A stretch of DNA of 64,000 nt, taken from NCBI GenBank assembly GCA_037974335.1, contig CM075724.1:72472850-72536849 (forward strand), read 5' to 3'. This DNA is from Prionace glauca. Its lineage: Eukaryota; Chordata; Chondrichthyes; Carcharhiniformes; Carcharhinidae. The notes below the pieces were generated by a model, which saw only the letters and a list, made by a program, of their open reading frames with translations, was not told the origin of the DNA and ran no database searches. Made by a program: the position numbers and the translations under genes. The stretch's first letter is position 1. The number at the start of each line of letters is the position of its first letter. Shown here piece after piece: positions 53,461 to 64,000 of this stretch.

Positions 53461-53478
53461 TTCAGTGCTCCGGAGAAC

Positions 53479-53776
53479 GGTTGTCTCCTATCCCTAGAAG
53501 GTACAAGGTGTTCAAGGCTCAGAGCTATTACACATTGTCCTTTAAGTCCCTTCCAGACAAATTTAACACCTTCCACCATTCAGGTTGCAGCAGTTCGGAT
53601 ATCATTCATGTTGGAACCAATGGCAGAGGCAAAATATTGAATGGCAGGCATTAAGGGAACAGAAAAGAACGATTATGTTATGTTTTAATGCGATATAACT
53701 TGGATTCCACTGCAAATTTAGTTTTAAATGTTTATTCAATTAATTTTATGACTGCATTGTGGCCAAGGGAAGAATA
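53479..53776. other. Unassigned interval
   Basis: No clear feature. GATATCATTCATGTTGGAAC would encode a fragment resembling the IHVGTN block of CR1 ORF1, too short to call. Confidence 0.4.
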
Positions 53777-55472
53777 TAGAAACATAGAAACGTACAGCAC
53801 AGTACAGGCCCTTCAATGTTGTGGCGATCTATGTCTAAACCCAAGATCAAACTATCTCACTCCCTATCATTCTGGTCTGTTCCATCTGCCTAGGCACATG
53901 GAGCACAACAGAATGATAGGGAGTGGGATAGCTTGAAAGTTCCTAAAGTGTCTGACTTCACTATCACAGCAGGCAGTGTATTCCACACCCCAACCACTCT
54001 GAGTGAAGAATCTACCTCGGACATCCCTCTTATGTCTCCCATCTTGAACCTTATAGTCATGCCCCCTAGTAACAGTACATTCACCCTAGGAAATAATTTC
54101 TGCACATCCACTCTATCTATTCCCCTCATCATCTTACAAACCTCTATAAAGTCACCTCTCATCCTCCTCCGCTCTAAAGAGAAAAGCCCCAGCTCCCTCA
54201 ACCTTTCCTCATAAGACCTACCCTCCAAGCCAGGCAGCATCCTGGTAAATCTCTGCACTCTTTTCAATGGTTCCACAGCCTTCTTATAGTGAGGTGACCA
54301 GAGCTGAACACAATATTCCAAATGTGGTCTCACCAACATCTGGATAGTTGCAGCATAACCCCACGGCTCTTAAATTCAAACCCCTTGTTAATAAATGCTA
54401 ACACGCTATAAGCCCTCTTCACGGTATACACTTGAGTGGTAACATTCAAAGATCTGTAGACATGACCCCCAAGATCTCTCTGTTCCTCCACATTCCTCAG
54501 AACCCTGCCATTGACCCTGTAATCCACATTCAAGTTTGTCCTACCAAAATGAATCACCTAGCACTTATCAGGGTTAAACTCCGTTTGCCACTTTTCAGCC
54601 CAAAACTGCATCCTATCAATGTGTCTTTGCGGCCTGCAAGAGCCCTCCACCTCATCCACTGTTCCACCAATCTTGGTGTCATCAGCACATTTACTAATCC
54701 ACCCTTCAGCCCCCTCTTCCAAGTCATTGATAAAAAACAGAGGACCCAGCACTGACCTCTGTGGTATACCGCTGGTAACTGGCCTCCAGTCTGAAAATTT
54801 TCCTTCCACCATCAACCTCTGTCTTCCATGTGACAGCCAGTTACTTATCCAATCAGCCAAATTTCCTTCTATCCCACAGCTCCTTATCTTCTTGATGAGG
54901 CTACCATGGGAAACCTTATCAAATGCCTTACAACATCAACTTCTCTACCTTCATCTACACACTTAGTTACCTCCTCAAAGAATTCAATCAAATCTGTGAG
55001 GCAGGATTTACCCCTCACGAAACCGTGCTGTCTATCCCTGATTAAACTGCATCTTCCCAAATGGTCATCAATCCTATCTCTCAGGAACCTTTCCATTAAC
55101 TTACCGACCACCGAGGTAAGGCTAACTGGCCTATAATTACCAGGGTCATTCCTATTTCCATTTTTAAAGAGAGGGACAACATTCGCCACTATCAAGTCCT
55201 CTGGCACAATCCCCATGGACAGTGAGGACCCAAAGATCAAAGCTAAAGGCTCCGCAATCTCATCTCTTGCCTCCCAAAGTATTCTAGGATGTATCCCATC
55301 TGGCCCAGGGGACTTATTGACCCTCAGGTTTTTCAAAATTGCTAATATATCTTCCCTCAGAACATCTACCTCCTCCATCCTATCAGCCTGTACCATGCAC
55401 TCATCCTCAAAAACATGGCCCCTCTCCTTAGTGAACACTGAAGAAAAGTATTTATTTAATGCCTCAGCCATC
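53777..55472 (-). mobile_element. CR1 LINE of another subfamily, RT to 3' end, decayed
   Basis: Tail AGAAACATAGAAACGTACAG at 53777. Upstream on the minus strand: [65 protein letters not shown] and KSPGPDGIHPRILWEARDEI. Several frame changes; FADD is CADD. A foldback duplication is present in its 3' UTR (53850-53934). Confidence 0.85.
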
Positions 55473-55590
55473 TCTTATGATTTCATGCACAAGTATCAGC
55501 CATGACTGAATGGCAGAGCAGATAATTAAACAAAAGATGTATAGAATCGAATTTGAGAATTTGGTGAACGGGGTTTGTTTTTGAAATACT
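55473..55590. other. Unassigned short interval
   Basis: ATCAGCCATGACTGAATGGC resembles a scrap of a CR1 3' UTR; nothing else is visible. Confidence 0.4.
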
Positions 55591-56093
55591 CATAGAACAT
55601 AGAACATAGAACATAGAACATAGAACATTACAGCGCAGAACAGGCCCTTCGGCCCACGATGTTGCGCCGACCAGTTACAAAACAATGACCCACTAGCCTA
55701 AACCAATCCCTTTTCATCCATAAACCTATCCACAGATCTCTTAAACGCCCCCAAACTAGGTGCATTTACAACTGCAGCTGGCAGGGCATTCCAGTCCCTC
55801 ACCACCCTCTGGGTAAAGAACCTACCCCTGACATCTGTCCTATAACTACCCCCCCTTAATTTAAAATCGTGCCCCCTCGTGCTAGCTTTCTCCATCCTAG
55901 GAAAAAGGCTATCACTATCTACCCTGTCTAAACCTCTAATCATCTTCTATGTTTCAATGAGATCCCCTCTTAGCCGCCTTCTTTCCAGCGAAAACAACCC
56001 CAAATCTCTCAGTCTCTCCTCATAGGATCTCCCCTCCATACCAGGCAACATCCTGGTAAACCTCCTCTGCACCCTCTCCAAAGCCTCTACATC
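55591..56093 (-). mobile_element. CR1-c LINE, short 3' copy
   Basis: The tail has five ATAGAAC units from 55591, followed by ATTACAGCGCAGAACAGG. The minus strand encodes RGRFFTQRVVRDWNALPAAV and SLGAFKRSVDRFMDEKGLV. It is truncated at 56093 in the region encoding [11 protein letters not shown]. Confidence 0.88.
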
Positions 56094-57375
56094 AAACAAG
56101 TTCTTCACATTAAGGCTGGGGAAAAAAATGTTAGATCATAAAACCATAAAATATAGTAGAAGAATTAGGCCACTTGGACCACCAAGTCTGCTCTGCCATT
56201 CAATCATGGCTGATACGTTTCTCAACCCCATTCTCCTGGCTTTTCCCATAATGTTTGATCCCATTGGCAATTAAGAATCTATCTATTTATGTTTTAAATA
56301 TAGTCAATGACCTGACCTCCACAATCTTCTATAGCAATGAATTCCATGGATTCACTACCCTCTGGCTGAAGAAACTCATCCTCATCTCAGTTCTACAGCC
56401 CTTTTATTCTGAGGCTGTGCCCTCAGATTCTAGGCCTGCCTACTAATAGGATCATCCTCCATTAGTCCACTCCATCCAGTCCTTTCAGCATTCTGTAAGT
56501 TTCAATCACATCCCCTCATTCTTGTATACTACACCGAGTACTGATCAGAGTCCACAAATGTTCCTCATATGTTAAGCTTTTCATTCTTGGGGTCATTCTC
56601 GTGAAACTGCTCTGGACCATCTCCAGGGCCAGCAAATCCTTCCTTAGATATCAGGCCCAAAATTGCTCATAATACTCCAAATGTGGTCTGACCAGAGCCT
56701 TATAAAGCCTTAGTAGTACATCTCTGCTTTTATATTCTAATCCTCTCGAAATGAATGCTAACATTGCATTTGCCTGCTTAATACTAACTCAACCTGCAAG
56801 TTAACTTTAAGAGAATTCTGAACAAAAAGCCCCTATTCCCTTTGCATTTCCAATTTCTGAATTCTATTTCCATTTGGAAAATAGCCTACAAATTTATTCT
56901 TCCTACCAAAATCAGTAATTTTAAACTTTGCCATGTAGTATTCCATCGGCCCTTCTTTGCCCACTCTCCTAACCTCTGCAGCCTCCCCATCTCATCAATC
57001 CTACCTGTCCATCCTCCTACCTATGTATCATCTGCAAACCTAGCCACAATGCCATCAGTTGCTTCTTCTAATCATTATTGTCGAAAGTGAAATGTTGTGG
57101 TACCAACACTGACCACTAGTTACTGGCTGCCATCCTGAAAGGGCCATTTTATGCCTACATTTTGCTTTCTGCCAATCAGCCAATCTTCTATCCACATTAG
57201 TATCTTTGCTCCAATACCACAAGTTCTTGTCTGGTTCAGCAGCCTATAGTGCAATACCTTGTCAAAGGACTTCTGGAAAGTCAAGTATGTAACATTCACT
57301 CCTCTGTCTAACCTACTCATTACCTCCTCAAAGTATTCTAGCAGATTTGTCAGGCATGACCTCCTCTGGATAATA

Positions 57376-57856
57376 ATGTTTTTTCTCTTTTCATTCACAG
57401 GTTTTAAGTTGGTCCGCTTTGTTGTCCAATGAGGGGCATACATGTGATGGGTTGTACTTGGGCTGCTCTTGGTTGTTCGAGATTGGCCTAGTGCTTCATG
57501 TCATTAGTGTGTGCTTAAACTGGACCAGATGCTGGGCAAGACGACAGCTCAGTGACTATCATTGTTTCCTGTGCAGACACATGGATTTGGGCCAGTGTCT
57601 GTGGGAGTTTGCGCATTCTCCCTGTCCTTGCGTGGGTTTTCCCTGGGTGCTCCGGTTTCCTCCCACACCACAAAGATGTGCTATTAGGCTGATTGGTAGT
57701 AATAAATTGTCAATAAATTAGATTCCCTCAATGTGGATGGCCATAAAACAATAGATAAGGGTCATGGGTGGAGGGGGGGACTGGTGGTGTTAAAATGGCG
57801 GCGTGGGCTCATTGGGCCAAAGGGCCTGTTTCCTGGGCTGTTTTTGTTCTTTGTTC
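57376..57856 (+). mobile_element. CR1-d LINE, 3' UTR only
   Basis: AGTTGGTCCGCTTTGTTGTC, GAGGGGCATACATGTGATGG, CAGCTCAGTGACTATCATTG and CATTGGGCCAAAGGGCCTGT, with TTGTTCTTTGTTCTTTG at the end, equal the CR1-d 3' UTR in sense orientation. The exact left boundary is uncertain by about 30 bp. It is inserted in the oldest CR1. Confidence 0.8.
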
Positions 57857-58578
57857 TTTGATGAAACCATACTGACTTTGTCTGTTTTACCATGTAGTTC
57901 CAAGTGTTCTGAAATCTCATCCTTAATAACAGACTCTAAAATCTTACCAATGACCGGGACCAGGCTAACCAGCCTGTAATTTCCTATGTTTTTCCTCCCT
58001 CCTGCTTAAATAGGATGTTAAATTAGTTATTTTCCATTCCTCGACTACAGCGATTCCTTATGACTAATGCCTTCACAGTCCACTCATTGATCACTTTTAG
58101 AACTGTGAGGCACAGTCCAGGCAATTTGTCCACCTTCCGACCTTTCAGCTTCCCCAGCACTTTCTTCTTAGTAATAGAACATAGAACATAGAACAATACA
58201 GCGCAGAACAAGCCCTTCGGCCCACGATGTTGCGCCGACCAGTTACAAAAACAATGACCCACTAGCCTACACCAATCCGTTTTCGTCCATAAACCTATCC
58301 ACAGATCTCTTAAACGCCCCCAAACTAGGCGCATTTACAACTGCAGCAGGCAGGGCATTCCAATCCCTCACCACCCACTGGGTAAAGAACCTACCCCTGA
58401 CATCCGTCTTGTAGCTACCCCCCCTTAATTTAAAGCCATGCCCCCTCGTGCTAGCTTTCTCCATCCGAGGAAAAAGGCTATCACTGTCCACCCTATCTAA
58501 ACCTCTAATCATCTTATATGTTTCAATAAGATCCCCTCTTAGCCACCTTCTTTCCAACGAAAACAACCCCAAATCTCT

Positions 58579-61425
58579 GCGGGTGGAAGTTACGAACAGC
58601 AAAGGGTCGAAAACTTTGCTGGGTGTATTCTATAGGCCGCCCAATAGTGACAGGGAAGTTGAAGTGCAGATAGGGAACCAGATTCTGGAGAAATGTATTA
58701 AAAACAGAGTTGTCGTGATGGGAGACTTTAATTTCCCAAACATCGACTGGAATATCCCTAGAGTAAGAGGTTTGGCTGGAGAGGAGTTTGTTAGGTGTGT
58801 TCAGGAAGGTTTCCTGACACAGTATGTGGACAAGCCTACGAGGGGAGAGGCTGTACTTGACCTGGTACTGGCGAATGAACCAGGGCAGGTGATGGATCTC
58901 TCGGTAGGAGAGCATCTTGGGAATGGTGACCATAATTCTATCTCCTTCACAATTGCATTGGAACGAGATAGGATCAGACAGGCTAGGAAGGTGTTTGTCT
59001 GGAGTAAGGGGAGATACGAAGAAGTCAGGAAGTTACTTGGACAAATAAACTGGAAGGAGGCATTCTTAGGGAAAAGTACCGAAGGAAGGTGGCGGATATT
59101 CAAGGAATATTTGTCTGGCGCTCTGCATGACAATGTTCCGATGAGACAAGGGGGTTTTGGTAGGTCGCGGGAACCGTGGTGCACGAAGGCTGTGTTGAAC
59201 CTAGTCAGGAGGAAAAGGAAGGTGTACAAAAGGTTCAGGGAACTAGGAGAGGTTAAGGATCTTGAAGAATATAAGGACTGTAGAAAGGAGGTTAAAAGGG
59301 AAATTAGGAGAGCCAGAAGGGGTCATGAGAAGACCTTGGCGGGTAAGATTAAGGAAAATCCCAAGGCCTTCTATAAGTATGTGAAAGGTAAAAGGGTGAG
59401 AAGGGAAAGGATAGGACCTATAAAAGGTGAAGGGGGAAAGGTCTGTGTAGAACCAGAAGAAATGGCGGAGGTGCTTAATGAGTACTTTGCCTCAGTATTC
59501 ACAGTGGAAGCTGATTTGGGAGATCTTGCTATGGACTTGCAGCAGGTGGAAAAGATTGAGTACGTGGACATTAAGGAGGAGGATGTGTTAGAACTTTTGA
59601 ATTCTATCAAGGTAGATAAGTCGCCGGGACCAGATGGGATGTACCCCAGGATACTGTGGGAGGCCAGGGAAGTGATTGCAGAGCCCTTGGCGATGATCTT
59701 TGCGTCGTCAATGGAGACGGGAGAGGTTCCGGAAGATTGGAGGATTGCGGATGTAGTCCCTATTTTCAAGAAAGGGAACAGAGATAGCCCGGGAAATTAC
59801 CACCCGGTGAGTCTGACCTCAGTGGTTGGTAAGCTGATGGAGAGGCTTCTGAGGGACAAGATTTACGAGCATTTGGAGAGGTTTGACATGATCAGGAATA
59901 GTCAGCATGGATTTGTCAAGGGCAGGTCGTGCCTTACGAGCCTAGTTGAGTTAATAATTAGAACCCTACAGTGCAGAAACAGGCCCTTCTGCCCATCGAG
60001 TCTACACCGAACACAATCCCATCCAGACCCTATCCCCATATCCCTACACATTTTACCTGCTAATCCCTCTAACCTACACATCCCAGAATACTAAGGGGCA
60101 ATTTTAGCATAGCCAATGAACCTAACCCGCACATCTTTGGACTGTGGGAGGAAACCGGAGCACCCGGAGGAAACCCACGCAGACACGAGGAGAATGTGCA
60201 AACTCCACACAGGCAGTGACCCGAGCCGGGAATCGAACCCAGGACCCTGGAGCTGTGAAGCAGCAGTGCTAACCACTGTGCTACCGTGCCGCCCAATAAT
60301 GTGACTGAACACATTGACGAAGGAAGTGCCGTGGACGTAGTGTACATGGACTTCAGCAAGGCTTTTGATAAGGTCCCCCATGCAAGACTTCTTGAGAAGG
60401 TGAGAGGACATGGGATCCAAGGGCCTTTGGCCTTGTGGATCCAGAACTGGCTTGCCTGCAGAAGGCAGAGAGTGGTTGTGGATGGGTCTTTTTCGGAATG
60501 GAGGTCAGTCACCAGTGGGGTGCCCCAGGGATCTGTTCTGGGACCCTTGCTGTTTGTCATTTTCATAAATGACCTGGATGAGGAAGTGGAGGGATGGGTT
60601 AGCAAGTTCGCTGATGACACGAAGGTCGGCGGTGTTGTGGATGGTCTGGAAGGATGTCAAAAGTTGCAGCAGGACATAGATAGGATGCAGGAATGGGCGG
60701 AGAAGTGGCAGATGGACTTCAACGCGGATAAATGTGTAGTCGTCCATTTCGGCAGAACCAACGGGATGAACGAGTACACTATTAAGGGCAGGGGTCTTAG
60801 TAGCGTTGAAGAGCAGAAGGATCTCGGGGTCTGGGTTCACAGGACTCTTAAATCGGCCTCGCAGGTGGAGGAGGTGGTCAAGAAGGCGTATGGTGTACTG
60901 GCCTTCATTAATCGAGGGATTGAGTTTAGGAGTCGGGAGGTAATGCTGCAACTTTACAGGACCCTAGTCAGGCCTCATTTGGAGTACTGTGCGCAGTTCT
61001 GTTCGCGTCACTATAGGAAAGACGTAGAAGCTATTGAAAGGGTGCAGAGGAGATTTACAAGGATGTTGCCTGGACTGGGAGGCATGCCTTATGAAGATAG
61101 GTTGAGGGAGCTGGGACTCTTTTCCCTGGAGAGGCGAAGGTTGAGAGGCGACCTGATAGAAGTTTATAAAATGTTGAGAGGAATAGATAGGGTGGACTCT
61201 CAGAGGCTATTTCCCCGGGTTGAAATGGTCGCTACGAGAGGACACAGATTTAAGGTGCGGGGAGGGAAGTACAGAGGTGATGTTAGGGGTAAGTTTTTCA
61301 CTCAGAGGGTGGTGAGTGAATGGAATCGGCTGCCGTCGTCGGTGGTGGAGGCGAACTCGCTGGGGTCTTTTAAAAGACTTCTGGATGAGTATATGGGGTT
61401 TAATGGGATTGGAGGTTATAGATAG
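58579..61425 (+). pseudogene. CR1-b ORF2: endonuclease-RT, interrupted by a SINE
   Basis: The first open part encodes GVFYRPPNSDREVE, MGDFNFPNIDWN, GNGDHNSISF, RREPWC-type linker (GRSREPWCTKAVLNLVRRKR), KSPGPDGMYPRILWEAREVI, GEVPEDWRIADVVPIFKKGN and GFVKGRSCLTSLVEL. The second (60301-61425) encodes [51 protein letters not shown] and the complete C-terminus to GFNGIGGYR. Apart from the SINE, only about four bases are missing at the junction relative to the 9556 copy, which shifts the frame. Endonuclease N-terminus is missing. Confidence 0.9.
59959..60294 (-). mobile_element. tRNA-derived SINE inserted in CR1-b ORF2
   Basis: Nearly the same as the SINE at 808-1175, in the same orientation. AATAAT at 59953-59958 and 60295-60300 is the target duplication. 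It carries the B-box-like GGTTCGATTCC on the minus strand. As the innermost layer of a four-level nest it is among the youngest insertions here. Confidence 0.9.
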
Positions 61426-62570
61426 GTCTATAGATTGGTGGGGTTGATGTGATCGGCGCAACTCGAGGGCCGAAGGGCCTGTTTGTGCTGTAATGTTCTA
61501 TGTTCTAAATCCCTCAGTCTCTCCTCATAGGACCTCCCCACCATACCAGGCAACATCCTAGTAAACCTCCTCTGCACCCTCTCCAAAGCCTCCACATCCT
61601 TCCTGTAATGTGGGGACCAGAACTGCACACAATACTCCAAGTGTGGCCGCACCAGAGTAGTGTACAGTTGCAACATGACGCTGCGACTCTTAAGTTCAAT
61701 CCCCCTACCAATAAACACCAAGACACCGTATGCCTTCTTAACAACCTTATCTACTTGATTCCCAACTTTCAGGGATCTATGTACACATACACCTAGATCC
61801 CTCTGTTCATCCACACTATTCAAAGTCCTCCCGTTAGCCCTATACTTGACACATCTGTTGCTCCTACCGAAGTGAATTACCTCACACTTCTCCGCATTAA
61901 ATTCCATCCGCCACCTCTCGGCCCAGCTCTGCAACCTATCTATGTCTCCCTGCAAACTATTACACCCTTCCTCACAATCTACTACACCTCCGACTTTGGT
62001 GTCATCAGCAAATTTACTAATCCACCCAACTATACCCTCATCCAGATCATTAATAAAGATTACAAACAGCAGTGGCCCCAAAACAGATCCCTGAGGCACA
62101 CCACTCGTAACCGAACTCCATGATGAATATTTACCATCAACCACCACCCTCTGTCTCCTATCTGATAGCCAATTTCTGATCCAATTTGGTAACAATTGGT
62201 AACAATGGTAACAGTAGTCACATCTGCCCCTGACTCCCTTGAATTTTTGGTACGTTATTGGTATCTTCCACCATGAAGACTGATGCAAAGTACCTATTCT
62301 GTTCCTCCACCATTTTTATGTTCCCCATTATTACTACTTCAGCATTAATTTCCAGCAGTCCTATGTCTGTTCTTACCTCTCTCTTACCCGTTATTTATCT
62401 GAAAAAAAACTTTGCTATTTTCTTTTACATTACCAGCTAATTTATCCTCTTATTTTATCTTCCCACTACCACTCCCCCTGGCCTTGTTGTCTGGATTATT
62501 GCCAGCCTTCTTTCAGCTTATTATTTCCCGCTCTCCAAATCACGATTTTGATCCTCTGTTTCTCTTCTGA

Positions 62571-62959
62571 TGGTTAGCGTCAAAGGCTGTCATTTCAAGA
62601 TGGCAAAGTGAAACAACATGCAGCATACCAAATACTGCGAGGCAAATCCAGATCAGTCCAGGTAATGGAATCATTACTTCAGCACATCAACGGTGGCCCT
62701 TGTACTTTTCTTACAGCAGAATGGCTCTCAATGTATACATATTATGCAAAGGTTTATGCACTATGAACCAGAATCATGAGCAAGAGGTTAATAGGTAGCT
62801 CTTATCACACAGTAGCCATGCTTTGGTTTCCTCTGTGAGCTGCAATGCATCTACCATTGCAGATTGTCACAGAATGAAGGCATAATGGTTGTTGCCATAT
62901 ATCTAGGGGGATAGGAAGGAGTAACAAGCCCAGAGAAGAATGAGTGACCAGAGGTCTTC
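62571..62959. other. Unassigned interval
   Basis: No family recognised; no open frame of interest. Confidence 0.4.
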
Positions 62960-63930
62960 AGGATGCAATGAGATGGGGAAAAAAAAGTTTTTAACAAGTA
63001 CAAAGGGAGCAAGTCAGCAGAGACATTAGTGAAGCATACAAAGTGCAGTGTGAAGATTAAAAAAGCAATTAGGAAAGCAAAGAGGGCATATAAGAAATCT
63101 TGGTTGGTGAAAGTAGGGAGAATAACAAGATGTTCTATAAGTAGGTCAATGGGAAGATTATAACTATGTAAAGAGGGGTCTATCAGAGACCTAGGGGCAA
63201 TGTGTGGGTGAAGCCAAGGGAAATTAGTAGAATATTAAGTGGAATACTTCACATTTGTCTTCACCCAAGATCACAAGGATGGGGTATGGAATTCAGGGAG
63301 AGAGACTCAAATGTTCTTGGGCTAATTAACATAGGAAGGACAAGGTATTGGAGGTTTTGGCAGCCTTAAACATGAATAAATCTCCAGGTCAGGATGAATT
63401 GTGCCTCAGACTGCTGTTGGATGCAAGGGAGGAGATTGCAGGGCCTTTTACCCAAATTTTCAATTCCTCTCTGGCCACGAGGTAGGTGCAAGGTGACTGG
63501 AGAACTGCTATTTAAGAAGGGTAGAGCTAGACCAGTGAGTCTCCAATCATTGGGAGGGAAACTATTGGAGACTATCTCCACTTGGGGAGGCAAGGTTTGA
63601 TCAGGGATAATAAGCATGGTCTCATCAGAGAGAAGACATGCCTAACAAATGTGATTCAATATTTTGAGGAAGTGACCAGGTGTATAGATGAGGGTAGCTT
63701 AATTGGTGTAGTTTTTATAGATTTCAGCAAAGTCTTTGACAATTTCCCATGTGGAAAACTTGTAAAGAAGATAAATTCACATGGGATACGGGTAATTTGA
63801 TAAAGTGGATTCAAAATTGTCTCAGTTATAGGAGCCAGAATGTGATGACAGAAGGCTGTTTTGATGACTGGCAACCAGTGTCCAGTGGTGTACAAAGTGA
63901 GGTTTGCAAAACCTCACTTACTGTACTGTC
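62960..63930 (+). mobile_element. Old CR1 LINE, linker to RT
   Basis: The plus strand encodes AIRKAKRAYKKSWL-like sequence, MNKSPGQDELCLRLLLDARE, KTCLTNVIQYFEEVTRCIDE, VVFIDFSKVFDNFPCGKLVK and WIQNCLSYRSQNVMTEGCFD. Frame changes and stops are frequent. It ends near 63895-63919 at a perfect 11-bp inverted repeat. Confidence 0.75.
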
Positions 63931-64000
63931 TGGAGACAATACACATCTCTTTAAACTGTGATCAGTGCTCCTTCCACTCACATTATCAGCCACTTTAAGA

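Larger units (their letters stand above)
48561..53478 (-). mobile_element. Apparently full-length CR1-d LINE with both ORFs open
   Basis: From 3' to 5': tail of three AAAGAAC units (48561), SINE-like 3' UTR (to 49083), ORF2 (49084-51942 and beyond), ORF1 (51963-52898), and a 5' UTR with TATA-bearing repeated units (about 52899-53460). This is the only copy in the window with all parts. I could not find a matching target duplication, possibly because the 5' end is rearranged by the inverted unit. Confidence 0.88.
58579..61506 (+). mobile_element. CR1-b LINE, most of ORF2, split by a tRNA-SINE
   Basis: It starts within the endonuclease and runs to the tail GGCCTGTTTGTGCTGTAATG and TTCTATGTTCT. 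A SINE separates 58579-59958 from 60295-61506. Close similarity to the CR1-b at 9556 marks it as young. The insertion lies inside a CR1-c of opposite orientation. Confidence 0.9.
58173..62185 (-). mobile_element. CR1-c LINE split by a CR1-b
   Basis: 58173-58578 has the tail and C-terminus (RGRFFTQWVVRDWNALPAAV, DRFMDENGLV). 61507-62185 has the adjoining RT part ([51 protein letters not shown]). AAATCTCT (58571-58578) and AAATCCCT (61507-61514) mark the insertion site. The catalytic FADD is intact here, in contrast to the longer CR1-c at 13327. Confidence 0.88.
56130..62570 (-). mobile_element. Old CR1 LINE split twice by younger insertions
   Basis: Three collinear pieces: 56130-57375 (3' end to [42 protein letters not shown]), 57857-58172 (RT start) and about 62186-62570 (linker, with CCTGACTCCCTTGAATTTTT and GAAGACTGATGCAAAGTACC). 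The gaps hold a CR1-d 3' end and a CR1-c stack. The order matches other CR1 copies, and divergence shows that this is the oldest layer. Confidence 0.75.

Noticed and set aside
62580-62880. Possible remnant of a Harbinger-type transposase
   Set aside because: The resemblance rests on a vague memory of motif order; no DDE residues can be placed.

Overview
The window looks like vertebrate, most likely shark or ray (elasmobranch), intergenic DNA that is almost entirely built from transposable elements. I infer this from three things: many CR1-clade LINEs whose tails end in short repeated units related to TTCTATG or TTCTTATG; tRNA-derived SINEs whose 3' parts resemble LINE 3' ends, as is known for elasmobranch SINE/LINE pairs; and one decayed immunoglobulin C1-set exon with cartilaginous-fish-like spacing. 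No complete host gene is visible. LINE subfamily names below (CR1-a to CR1-e) are working labels. CR1-a has a tail with AAGAACATAAGAAATAGG (as read on the + strand of minus copies). CR1-b has TTACAGCACAAACAGG and CR1-c has TTACAGCGCAGAACAGG. CR1-d has a long SINE-like 3' UTR and an (AAAGAAC)n tail. CR1-e groups older copies.

Layout. 1-5.0 kb: broken CR1 copies, one tRNA-SINE, and a short rearranged foldback element. 5.0-16.9 kb: a CR1-d fragment, an LTR fossil, a nearly complete CR1-a (one internal stop), a CR1-b, and an old CR1-e split by a CR1-c with an open 949-codon ORF2. 16.9-33 kb: the least repeat-covered part, with scattered SINEs, two palindromic elements, the immunoglobulin exon pseudogene near 22.2-22.5 kb, and long stretches I cannot assign. 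33.2-37.6 kb: an L2-like LINE that contains a SINE that contains a CR1-a that contains another CR1-a. 37.6-48.5 kb: old LINE fragments, an L2-like endonuclease fragment, and a CR1-a split by a CR1-d with a 5-bp target duplication. 48.56-53.5 kb: an apparently full-length CR1-d with both ORFs open. 53.8-62.6 kb: further CR1 copies, again nested four deep. 62.6-64 kb: an old CR1.

The most notable signal concerns how the CR1 ORFs are joined. In the two copies that preserve the junction (CR1-d near 51.97 kb and CR1-c near 16.29 kb), ORF1 ends with U UUA AAC directly before its stop codon. ORF2 lies in the -1 frame, has no AUG ahead of its endonuclease domain, and a run of guanines follows within a few bases. 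This is the geometry of a -1 programmed frameshift, although reinitiation is not excluded. Other points worth a look are a CR1-d ORF1 whose esterase catalytic blocks are all altered while the frame stays open, repeated and inverted TATA-bearing 5' UTR units, and a LINE 3' UTR that appears to be a captured SINE.
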